DNA from: Gambelia wislizenii
Taxonomy: Eukaryota; Chordata; Lepidosauria; Squamata; Crotaphytidae
Assembly (NCBI GenBank): GCA_030847615.1
Contig: JAUMIR010000005.1
Span: forward strand, 218,038,645-218,102,644
Reading direction: 5' to 3'
Length of the DNA: 64,000 nt
Shown here: piece after piece, positions 37,301-49,300 of the stretch
Position numbering within the stretch: position 1 is the stretch's first letter
Layout of the letters: every line of letters starts with the position of its first letter
Notes under the pieces: generated by a model
The model's database searches: none
Seen by the model: the letters and a program-made list of their open reading frames with translations, nothing else
What the model was told of the DNA's origin: nothing
Program-made: the position numbers and the translations under genes

Positions 37301-40300
37301 GCATGTTAAGAAATAAAAGAAAAAGTGACTGTGTTGGAATCACAGGCCTACATGCTGTTTTAGATCTTACTTGTGCTGTTTCGGTGAGGGGTTTTATGCA
37401 GGCAGAGGCCACTCCTACTTCTTGGAAATGTGGAGCTGAGGCAAAAAGGCAGGATCCTTTTGCCTCAGCAAAAGGCTGTATCGATTTTGGGCTGTATCAA
37501 TAGAAATATAGTGTCTAAATCAAGGGAAGTAATAGTGCTGCTCTATTCTGCCTTGGTCAGACCTCACCTAGAATACTGTGTCCAGTTCTGGGCACCACAA
37601 TTAAAAAAGGATATTGACAAATTGGAGCATGTCCAGAGAAGGGCAACTAAAATGGTGAAAGGTCTGGAAACCATGCCTTATGAGGAGAGACTTAGGGAGC
37701 TAGGTATGTTTAGCATGGAAAAAAGACGGTTAAGAGGCGATATGATAGCCCTGTTTAAGCATTTGAAGGGGTGTCACACTGAGGATGGAGCAGGCTTGTT
37801 TTCTGCTGCTCCAGAGATTGGAACACGAAGCAATGGATGCAAGCTCCAGGAACAGAGATTCCACCTCAACATTAGGAGGAACTTTTTGACAGTAAGAGCT
37901 GTTCGGCAATGGAACACACTCCCTCGGAGCGTGGTGGGGTCTCCTTCCTTGGAGGTCTTTAAACAGAGGCTGGGTTGCCATCTGTCGGGGATGCTTTGAT
38001 CAAGATTTCCTGCGTGGCAGGGGGTTGGACTGGATGGCCCTTCTGGTCTCTTCCAACTCTACAGTTCTATGATTCTATGAACACCTCTCACGCTTCACAT
38101 ATCAGCAGTTTTTCCAAGGGACATGATTATGGGTGCTTAGGTACCCATGGGTGCTGAATTGGGCAACCAAGATGTAGTTAAATAAATAGCTACAACTGTA
38201 CCAGATTTTAAGATTGTAGGCCTAAGTAATGGTTTCCCCACTTTCCTCTACCTTCTTTTTTCATACAACCCCATTCCCAAAGCTACCCTGTTTCTAATCT
38301 TAGAACGTTTCAAACTATTTTATTTGTACAGTATTAATTGTATCTATTTAACAGCAACATCTTGGTTTAATATAAGCAAACTGAAGCCAACCCCAATAAA
38401 GCCCAACCAACAATGGAACATGTTGTGCTACAGTCTAGAGACCTATAGACACTATGTTAATAGTATTAATTTGAAGTACAATACAATTTGAAATATATAC
38501 AAGTTACACTATGCAGTTTTTCCCTTTTGGTAGGATTTTTAGTCAGATAGGGTGTACTATGCTAAAAAATAAAAATGTGGAGTAGATCCAGGGCTAAAGT
38601 TTCTATTCAGATGGAGATCAACGTGTTTTAATAGTTAGATAACTAATGAGAATGTACTTATCTTTTGAAAGTGATTTGACCCGCACGTGGCAAAGTTGAT
38701 TAAATCTGATGATTTGAATAGAGAAATTCCAGTTGATGAGTTAAACTGCTGATTTAAGTTTCTTTAAGTCAATCTACCCTACTAGGAGATTAAACCGTTA
38801 TCCAGCTTTATGTCTTACATTCTTTCACTGCTAAAAGAAAAAGCTGATTTCACTTGTTCCTCTGTAGCTAGTGATACCATTTTGATATGCTGATTTTTTT
38901 TTATAACAATGATACTATGTTTTCTTTCTGAATCATCTCATTTCCCCTCTTTAGAATCACATAAAAGTAGCAAAACTGATTTTCTTTTTACTACAGTTTC
39001 CTTTCTTTCTTCCATGTTTAAGGGGAGTCAACTTTGCAGGTAGATGCTCTCTGGTTCAGTCCTCAGCATCTCTAGCTAGAGCTGGGAAAGAATCCTACCT
39101 AAAACTTGAGAAAGCTGTTGCCAGTCAGTGTCAACAGTACTGGGTTAGTTGGACCAAGCATAAGGTACTTAGGTCAAGTATAAAGCAGGTACCTAAGCAA
39201 CAGAACTTCTATGAAGCTGTATTGTTTTAGAACTGACGTGAAGGAGGAAAAAAATCAAGGATATCTTGGAACCACACAATCCTTGAAGTGTCTTTGCTCC
39301 AATGGCTGAATTCCACTTGCTTTTCTGTAGGCTTCTATTTAAGATATTTGGCACAGCTAGGTTATCATGTTTTCCAGTAGCTTCTTTTCACCATCATGTA
39401 CAAATATGTTGGGTGTAATGGAAATCTAAATACAGTACACTCCAAACATTTTTGCTGAATTTACGTTGGAGATATGGTGCAGTTTCATCCATTTGTTGGG
39501 GGAAAATGGTTTTAGCTGAAGCCTACCACCTATTCTTAGTTGTGGACATCTGATTTTCAGACTGTTAAAGCCCTCTTAGGAGTGCAGCTATGTGGGGTCT
39601 GCTGAGAGCACTTGATCAGGAGTGCTAAAGAAATATGTCTGAATGTGTATAGCCATCACAAACAGCAGGGAAACACCCCAGCCCTAGCTGGCAGATACTA
39701 GGGGAGCAGAGTAGTTACAGGGTGCTGGAGGGACAGAGTTGTGTGTGCCATGAACCTGCCTTGCCTCTACTATGCTGACCTAGTGTTCTCAAGTGCTGTA
39801 GAGGAGGCTGTCACGCCATCAGGTAAGATTCAACTGCCAGTCCAGTTATCTTCTGTATATAAAATGTGAGATGCTGCCTAATCTTTTGCCTCAGGGATTG
39901 TGATGTACCAAGCACACACACTCACATTCAATCAATAAATTTCTTTATTGACAAGGATTCATGTGTCAGGAACATAGGACAAAGCCAAAACTGAATACAG
40001 CAAGAGCAAACCCCCAGATAAACCCCTCGGCATGAGAAAAGCATTCAGGGAGTAGAGATGCCTCCCTCTCAGGGCGGCTGGCACCTGGACACCCTGACCT
40101 TGAGCCGCTGTGGAGAGAAACGTTCCCAGGCTAACAAGGCGGGCTGGCCTCTCTCCAACACTCCAGAGGCCCAGGCAAGAAAAACGGCCTCATGTCAGGG
40201 TTATCCATGAATTCCACTCCAATTCCCAGAATTCGGGGATGACAGGTATGCAGGAAAATCTTGGGTCAGACTTGGAGAGCAGTACTAGAGAACGGGAGTA

Positions 40301-43300
40301 CAGAAAGTTGATGATGGCTAGCAGAGCTTGGAAATGTTGTTAGCTACAATGTTAATAATTCCCCCGCCATCTTGGGCACTAGCTATGCTGGCTGAGGGAT
40401 TCTAGGGGTTGTAGGCTAACAGAATAATGTTTCCATGCTCAGAATTTCAGATCATTTAAAAGCCATTTTAGATAGATGAGAAATAATTTCTAGAAGAGTA
40501 ACCAGTCTCATTTTATTTTTCAGGTGGGGTTCTGTTTCCACCAGAACTTTTTGATGTAAATGGTGATGGTCTTCCTGACATTCTGCTCTCCTTTACAGCT
40601 CTGAAAAATGCCAGTGTGCTGGGTAAGTATTCAGATCTTACAGCTAACCCTGAAACTAATGGCATGTGATTCGTTATTTTGTTATGTGCCTTCAAGCTGA
40701 CTCTGATTTATGGTACTCCTATCAGAAGGATTTCTTGACAAGATTTATTTAGAGGTGGTTTGCCATTGTCTTCCTCTTAGGCTGAGAGCATGCAACATGT
40801 TCAGGGTCCCCCAGGGTTTCCATGGCTGAGCAGTGAAGCCCTAGTCCAGTACTCCATATGCCATACTCTCTCTCTTTCTGTATACAGTCACACGGTTACA
40901 TGCTATCATACCACAGTACTCACTTCTTCCATGGGATGACACTGCTCATAGATAGAGATATTTGATAGCCTGAATATTTTTTGTTATGTGTCTTCAAGTC
41001 ATTTCTGACATTGAAAACTCATTTTGGATTTTGTTTTGGCAGAGTTTATTCAGAGGAGATTTGTCATTGCCTTTCTCTAAGAACTATTATTCCATTTTTA
41101 AATTTGGCTGCTGCCACACCTCAGAAATAATGCAGTTTGACATGTCTTTAACTGCCATGGCTCAATGCTATGGAATTTTGTGATTTGTAGTTTTGTGAGC
41201 TATTTAGCCTTCTCTGTCAGAGTGCTATGGTTCCACAACAAACTACAAGTCCCAGGATTCCATAGGATGGAGGCATGATAGTTAAAGTGGTATCAAACTG
41301 CATTATTTCTGCAGGTGATAACTGTTATTCTGGTTTGGAGCCTTCTCTTAGTTCCTTTCCACACAACCATTTGTTTGAAAATTGAAAAAGAAAATAAATC
41401 AGTACAAACTTGTTTGTTACCGATAAGAACACAATCCTCGTGGGCACTGTCTAGGCAAGGTTTTTGTTTTGTTTATGTCAGGGATGGGGGATGTGTGGTC
41501 CTTCAGATGTCATTTTGTTGTATCTCCTATGAGCTGTAGCCAGCATAGCCAGTGGTGAGGGACCATGAGAATTACAAACCAGCATCCTTTTGAGGCCTGT
41601 ACATTCTCCACTCTTTTGCTACATAAACATTTTTCAAGCTGTCTAAATGCTTTGTTTATATCTGAGAAATGAATAGATAGTGCAGATATGGAGAATGTAT
41701 CCATATCATTGACAAACATCTCCATCTCTACCTCCCTCCCTCCCTTTGCCAAGGTGTTCATAGTCTTTGCAGTAGGGGTTTGTGGGAGAAATTTGTAACA
41801 TTGTAATTGAAGGAGAGAGTGTGTCTCTGTTCTGTCACACTCTTACTTTTTAAAATACTTCTATTATGTGTGTCAGGATGTGTGTTAAATTGTTTGTAAC
41901 TAGTTTACCTCTCTCTGCCCTCTATTGCTTCAGCAACTACAGTCAAGCTTTCTAATGTGAGCCCAGAAATGTATGACAAGACCATAGGGCATGAGTGTTC
42001 CTATCTTCCGTGAGTGCTTTGAACAATTAGACTCTACACCCCGACCCCTACCACAGCATGATTTGGCTCTGTTTCTGCTCTTTCCTCAAATTTGAGCTTT
42101 TGGATGCTCCCTCCAACCTGATTCTGTTTACACCAAACACACATCCCATGGAGTTTGCAGAGCAGGTAGTGAGTCGTCATCACCAAGGCGATCCTGATAA
42201 AGGGGACAGTCCTCTTATTGTGCATACCTTATGGTAATTTAGAAACAGTAACTCTCTATATAACACTATTATGATTGTGTGGGATTTGGAGCCCTGACAT
42301 GTGAAAACAAAAGATTGGATCAAATGTGATAGAGGATGTTCTGGGTGGTCATAGAAATTCACTTCAGACATTTGCTTTACATGTTTAGAAAGCACATAGC
42401 TGGGGAAAGAGCTGTGCATACTAACTCTCCCCACAGTGTTACCTTCCCCACTGACTTCACATATGCTATGAAAAGGAAGTGCACACACACACACACACAC
42501 AAATATATACAACTGTGTACACATACTCTCACTTCAGATCTTATTAAGAGTAGAGAGTTGTACTAGGACAGAATGTATGGTGCATTGAGGGTAGTCAACT
42601 CTGTCCAACTCCATGCAGTCTCTAAATGTGGAGAAAATGACTGAAGGAAGACAAACTGGAAAGCAGCTTCCTATCATCTGATGGTTTTCAGATATTGGAT
42701 TGGAGATCCCATAATCCCTTGGCAGCACAGCTATTGATTGTGGGCCTGGGGATAATGAGAGCTACATCCCAACACATCAGGAACATTTCAGGTTGGAAAA
42801 GGTTGGTCTAGAGCATTTCTGAGGTAGTATTCACAAAAACCCCAGACCACTGATTGAATCTGGGTAGGTCTGGTGAATTTTTTTAGGAAAGATAGCCCAG
42901 GGAAGCTCCAGGACACTCATTCAGGGCAAAGAGCTCTGGTAGCTGGAATATTCTGGGAGTTGTGGTCCAAGAAAGCAACTTTTCTTATCTCTGGAAAAGA
43001 CATTTGTGTTTACCTTTTGAATTCTTACCTCTTTGGTAAGAAAACCTCAACATCTGTCAGAGACTATTAAGTTCTATTTTATTTATGTGATTATTCCATA
43101 TAATAAATATTTAAAACATTCATAAACCATACTATTCATCTAAGAAAAACTCAGTGAAGCAGCAGAGGGGGAAAAGTGGGAACAAATCTCTTCGTCTGAT
43201 GTGGTAAAAGAGATTTTCAGGAGGGCCTGTTCCCTTGGGCCTCTGTTGCCAGTCTGAGGATGAATAAGCTTGTTTTCTTAATTATCCCATCAATGACACA

Positions 43301-46300
43301 GTACTTACTAGCTGTGAAGAAAATATAACCAAAGCTTGTAATTAGTTGTACACTGAAAGACCTGGAAATGCTTAACTGTTCAAAACGAAGTCTTTTTTCT
43401 TTTTCCTTTCTCTCTCTTTTGCACTGCTGCCCTCCTTTCCCAGTCACTGAGGCCCTGACCATGTTATTTAAGATGTATGTTCCTACTGAGTTTCATATCA
43501 GGCTTTCTTGGTGGCCACTCCCAGGTTTTGAAAATCCTCACTGAGGAAAACTATAGTCTGTCTGCCCCCCTGTTGTCTTTCTGTTGAGAGTGGAAAAACT
43601 TTTAAAAATCCAGGTAAGCCTTTGGCAATTCACCTCACTTGTTCCAGAAGGAATGTATAAATGGTCAGTGTGTGTATGTTCTGTCTTCTTTTTTGGTGTG
43701 TTTTTAAATGATGTGTGTGTGTTGTATGTTTGTATTCATTTCTGTTTTAGTTGCATTTATGCTATTTAATTCTAGGCTGCCTCAAGTCCCATTTGTTAGG
43801 AAAAACAGGATATTGAATTACTAAATAAGTGTGGCTGATGACCTGGTAGGTATATTAAATTTTGTAGCTTAAGGCTGTAATCTTCTGCACACATACATGA
43901 GACTTGAAGTGGGAACTGTTTTTGAGGAAGCTTCCACAAGAAGGGGCTTTATGGATGCCAAGGTGACTGAATTCATGCCGTGATGTACATTTGAGATTCT
44001 TTGATATCTTTTTCAAAAATGTGAAGACGATAGCAACATTCAGTGCTATGTTGCTGTTACACTGCAAAGATATTTGACTGCGTTGTGTGTGTGCATGTGT
44101 TTGTGTATCTTCAGGTGTCTCTAAGCCATGGGTAACTGTGATGGCCCTTTCGGGTATGAACGGCAGCACCCTGTGGTCCAGTCATGTTAAAGAAGAGATT
44201 CGGAGTGTGCAATGTAAGGGTTTGAGCCTTATGTCCTCGACAGAGCCTGTCTGCCTCGTTACTGGGACCTCTAAATTCCTCAGCCTTCTGAGGGCCACCT
44301 CAGGTGAGTACACAACAATTGTGGATGGATAATTAATGGGAAATAAGATGGTCAGCAGAGCTGTTAAAACTGCAACATTTAGTCAGAGTAGTTGGGAAAT
44401 GATTCCTTCTTGGCTTCAAATTCATTAGACTGCATTCCTATACATCAGGGTGGACAAAGTATAGCTTGCTACTTCCCAAGGCTATTTTTTCAGCCCCCGG
44501 CCCTTCCAGAATTACTGGATTCTCCTTTTCTTTGCCAAAAATAAGGGTGAACTGCCTCTCCTGGGAGGCTCCATTAGTGATGATTCTCATTTAAAATCTA
44601 CCGGTATTGCAGTCACTTGCAATCAAAAACATTGCTTGCTTTTCAGAGCAGAAGTGGACTACTGGTCACTTCCCTTTTTGTCATTCATGTTTTGGCTTTT
44701 TTGGAAGTCTATGAGATCCTTGGAGGGTCCCAGAGGTAGAAATTGGCCCCTGAACTGGCTGTAGTTGTCTATCCTTGCTATATATACAGTTGTCCCTCCA
44801 CATTCGCGAACTTGACATTCGCGGTTTCGGTTATTCGCGGTTTTGGGAGGGCCCCCCCGGGCCCCCCCAAAACCGCGACACGGGGCCTCCAGAGGCCCCG
44901 TGAAAGACATAGAGGGAGTGGGGAGGCCCAGGGAGGCGTCCACGGGGCCCCCGGAGGCACTCCGGAGGCCCCATGAAGGCCTGGGGACGCGGTGGGGAGG
45001 GCTGGGGAGGCGATCCTGGGGCCTCCGGAGACGCACCGGAGGCCCCAGAAAGGCCTGGGGACGGGGTGGGGAGGGCTGGGGAGGCGATCCTGGGGCCTCC
45101 GGAGACGCTCCGGAGGCCCCAGGAAGGCCTGGGGACGCGGTGGGGAGGGCCGGGGAGGCGATCCTGGGGCCTCCGGAGATGCTCCGGAGGCCGCAGGAAG
45201 GCTTGGGGACGGGGTGGGGAGGGCTGGGGAGGCGATCCTGGGGCCTCCGGAGCATCTCCGGAGGCCCCAGAAAGGCCTGGGGACGGGGTGGGGAGGGCTG
45301 GGGAGGCGATCCTGGGGCCTCCGGAGCATCTCCGGAGGCCCCAGAAAGGCCTGGGGACGGGGTGGGGAGGGCTGGGGAGGCGATCCTGGGGCCTCCGGAG
45401 ACGCTTCGGAGGCCCCAGGAAGGCCTGGGGATGGGGTGGGGAGGGCTGGGGAGGCGATCCTGGGGCCTCCGGAGCATCTCCGGAGGCCCCAGAAAGGCCT
45501 GGGGACGGGGTGGGGAGGCGATCCTGGGGCCTCCGGAGCATCTCCGGAGCATCTCCGGAGGCCCCAGAAAGGCCTGGGGACGGGGTGGGGAGGACTGGGG
45601 AGGCGATCCTGGGGCCTCCGGAGCATCTCCGGAGGCCCCAGAAAGGCCTGGGGACGGGGTGGGGAGGGCTGGGGAGGCGATCCTGGGGCCTCCGGAGCAT
45701 CTCCGGAGGCCCCAGAAAGGCCTGGGGACGGGGTGGGGAGGGCTGGGGAGGCGATCCTGGGGCCTCCGGAGACGCTCCGGAGGCCCCAGAAAGGCCTGGG
45801 GACAGGGTGGGGAGGGCTGGGGAGGCGATCCTGGGGCCTCCGGAGACGCTCCGGAGGCCCCAGAAAGGCCTGGGGACGGGGTGGGGAGGGCTGGGGAGGC
45901 GATCCTGGGGCCTCCGGAGACGCTCCGGATGCCCCAGAAAGGCCTGGGGACGGGGTGGGGAGGGCTGGGGAGGCGATCCTGGGGCCTCCGGAGCGTCTCC
46001 GGAGGCCCCAGAAAGGCCTGGGGACGGGGTGGGGAGGGCTGGGGAGGCGATCCTGGGGCCTCCGGAGACGCTCCGGAGGCCCCAGGAAGGCCTGGGGAGG
46101 GCTGGGGAGGCGATCCTGGGGCCTCCGGAGACGCTTCGGAGGCCCCAGGAAGGCCTGGGGACGCGGTGGGGAGGGCTGGGGAGGCGATCCTGGGGCCTCC
46201 GGAGACGCTCCGGAGGCCCCAGAAAGGCCTGGGGACGGGGTGGGGAGGGCCGGGGAGGCGATCCTGGGGCCTCCGGAGATGCTCCGGAGGCCCCAGGAAG

Positions 46301-49300
46301 GCTTGGGGACGGGGTGGGGAGGGCTGGGGAGGCGATCCTGGGGCCTCCGGAGCATCTCCGGAGGCCCCAGAAAGGCCTGGGGACGGGGTGGGGAGGGCTG
46401 GGGAGGCGATCCTGGGGCCTCCGGAGCATCTCCGGAGGCCCCAGAAAGGCCTGGGGACGCGGTGGGGAGGGCTGGGGAGGCGATCCTGGGGCCTCCGGAG
46501 CGTCTCCGGAGGCCCCAGAAAGGCCTGGGGACGGGGTGGGGAGGGCTGGGCAGGCGATCCTGGGGCCTCCGGAGACGCTTCGGAGGCCCCAGGAAGGCCT
46601 GGGGACGCGGTGGGGAGGGCTGGGGAGGCGATCCTGGGGCCTCCGGAGACGCTCCGGAGGCCCCAGAAAGGCCTGGGGACAGGGTGGGGAGGGCTGGGGA
46701 GGCGATCCTGGGGCCTCCGGAGACGCTCCGGAGGCCCCAGGAAGGCCTGGGGACGCGGTGGGGAGGGCTGGGGAGGCGATCCTGGGGACGCGGTGGGAAG
46801 GGCTGGGGAGGCGATCCTGGGGCCTCCGGAGCATCTCCGGAGGCCCCAGAAAGGCCTGGGGACGGGGTGGGGAGGGCTGGGGAGGCGATCCTGGGGCCTC
46901 CGGAGAAGCTCCGGAGGCCCCAGAAAGCCCGGGGACGGGGTGGGGAGGGCTGGGGAGGCGATCCTGGGGCCTCCGGAGATGCTCCGGAGGCCCCAGAAAG
47001 GCCTGGGGACGGGGTGGGGAGGGCTGGGGAGGCGATCCTGGGGCCTCCGGAGATGCTCCGGAGGCCCCAGGAAGGCGTGGGGAGGGCTGGGGAGGCGATC
47101 CTGGGGCCTCCGGAGACGCGAAGGCCTGGGGAGGGCGAGAGGAAGGGCCGGGGAGACCTCTGCGGGGCCTAGCAAGGCCCCGCAAAGGCCTGGGGAGGGA
47201 GGGAGGGAGGGCCGGGGAGGCCTCTGCGGGGCCTCCGAAGGCCCCGCGATGGCCTGGGGAGGGAGGGAGGGAGGGCCGGGGAGACCTCCGCGGGGCCTAG
47301 GAAGGCCCCGCGAAGGCCTGGGGAGGGAGGGGGGAGGGGTGTCGTTATTCGCGGTTTTTTCACATTCGCGGGGGTCCGCGGAACGGAACCCCCGCGAATG
47401 TGAAGGGACGACTGTACTCAGATCCCGGAAAAGTTCCTTTTTTGGACTACAGCTCTCAGAACCCGCCCCTCCCCCTGGTCCATGGCCCTGATGGCCCTGA
47501 TCCATCCAGGATCTTTACATACTTATCTGGAAGAAGGCCTATTGAACCCAGTGGGACTGACTTCTGTGTGGACCCGCACAGTTACCCTTTTAGCTCTGTG
47601 GGATTTGGTTCAGATTCTCTAAATAGCCATGACACAAAGAGTTGAGAATGTTAGAATTTTGTTGTACCTTAATACTCTAAGCCAGCTTTCCCCAGCCCAG
47701 TACCTATTATATGTGTTGGATGGAGACTCCCACATTCTGGGTGGCATTTAGCCATACTGGCTGGGGATTATGAGAGACAGATAGCTAGATTGGTTGATTT
47801 GGTGCATTCTAACATATATCTGGAAGGAACCAGTTGGGGAAGGTTACTCTATACTAGAAGAAATTCTAAAATGCCAAAAAGGAAGTTCCAAAACAACAAA
47901 AAAGTGGAGCTCTCAGTGCTGTGAATGTACAATTTCTTTTTCTGACCTAAATCCAGTTGCTAGTCGCAATGAAAGCAAACCCATTGAATCAAATGCTGAA
48001 TCATAAATCAACACTTATTCAATGGGTTTATTCTGTTTGAGTCTCGTAATTGGTTTTAGTCCTATATATTGATGTCTGTCTCAAGCATACCGGTAAGTTC
48101 AGCCCTGCTATACCATTCAGCAAAGCATTCCACAGCTGGGTACCTGAAATGAGATGTGGTTGTTCAACTTCCATTTTGGGTAGCTGTTTGTGGTATGCTT
48201 TGTTTTCCAGCTGGAGGAGGAAGGAAGATGACAGCAATAGCAGCGGGTAAGGTGAGTAAGCGTGGTATGGCTTGTCAGTGTATGATTAAATGGTATATTG
48301 GGGACCCACATTAATGTAAAAAACAAAACAAAACCGCAAGACATTTACAGAGCGATAAGCATCCTTTCTCCACTGTCTGATTCCAGTTTGACCTGCTGAC
48401 CTGATCTTCACTGAAGATCTTGACACACAGTGACTTTCTTCTCTCCTCCCTCTGCCACCTACCAAACTTCATAAGGTTCTCATTAAACTCCTTTTTATTC
48501 ACTGCTTCTGCCTTCCACTTACGTTGATATCATTTTATGTCATCTTTGTAGGAAAACCAATTTGGACCCTTGATTCATCCCACCTGCCTAGTGGAACCTT
48601 GGCGGCTCCAGCTGTTACTGTACCTGATGTTGATGGAGACCGGGTCAGTGATTTGGTGGTCCTGGCTATTGGAGAAACGCAGGTATGGCCCCATCCCATA
48701 TGTGGGGTAGCAAGAAGGAGAATTTGATCTGAACAGAGCAGCCTTCCTCAACCTGGTGCTTTCTAGATGTGTTAGACTCCAACTCCTATCACTCACTCTC
48801 AGGCACCACGTTGGGGAAGGTTGGTGTAGTGTGTGATGAGTTCATAGTCAAATGTCTGCCACATGTATGCCTTTCCCTGTCATCCATCTTTCTCAGACTA
48901 CAGGAATTTTTGAACCAGGATCCCTCAAACTATTTGCTGGACAAGTGGAAACAATTTCCTGGTTCTGAGATGTCTGATGTTTGATTCTGAATAGCCCCCT
49001 GAAGAAGGCCGTAAGAGTACACACAGACCAAAACATGGTGGGCTTTTCTACTAATAAAGCAGCCACCTTTTAAGCATCTTCAGACATGTCTCTTGTTTCT
49101 TCTGTAGATTCCATTGGGTGCTCCCCAGTTTCTGCTTCTTTGTCTAATGGAAGATCAGTCCTTGGTGTTAGGATTGTGGGAAAAAAAGATGCTGCATGAA
49201 TACACAAACCCATCCCCACAATGTTATATACTTTCTGTCTCCTATGTAGCCAGACTTATGCTTCATCTTGGTATCTGGTAAAACGGGAAACCCAGTGGGA

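Larger units (their letters stand above)
44787..47414. mobile_element. pogo/Tc1-type element swollen by a minisatellite
   Basis: The left terminus CAGTTGTCCCTCCACATTCG pairs with the right terminus CGAATGTGAAGGGACGACTG, and TA lies on both sides (44,785-44,786 and 47,415-47,416). This TA duplication and the CAG start fit pogo/Tc1-mariner elements. Subterminal ATTCGCGGTTTT occurs at both ends. No transposase is recognisable. Nearly all the interior is the 74-bp tandem array. It lies wholly within FAM234B intron 4. Confidence 0.85.

Noticed and set aside
37430..37999. 189-codon frame as a cellular gene
   Set aside because: It is the C-terminal part of a CR1 reverse transcriptase, 5'-truncated and without its own promoter.
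39721..39830. Possible alternative exon before a CAGGTAAGAT donor-like site
   Set aside because: No acceptor with a good pyrimidine tract and no protein resemblance upstream of it.
44975..47110. CRISPR-like array
   Set aside because: Units are directly adjacent with no unique spacers, and the genome is vertebrate. It is a minisatellite.
44659..47505. Open frames of 525-948 codons on both strands
   Set aside because: They are by-products of the stop-free 74-bp tandem repeat inside an intron, with no domain or splice evidence.
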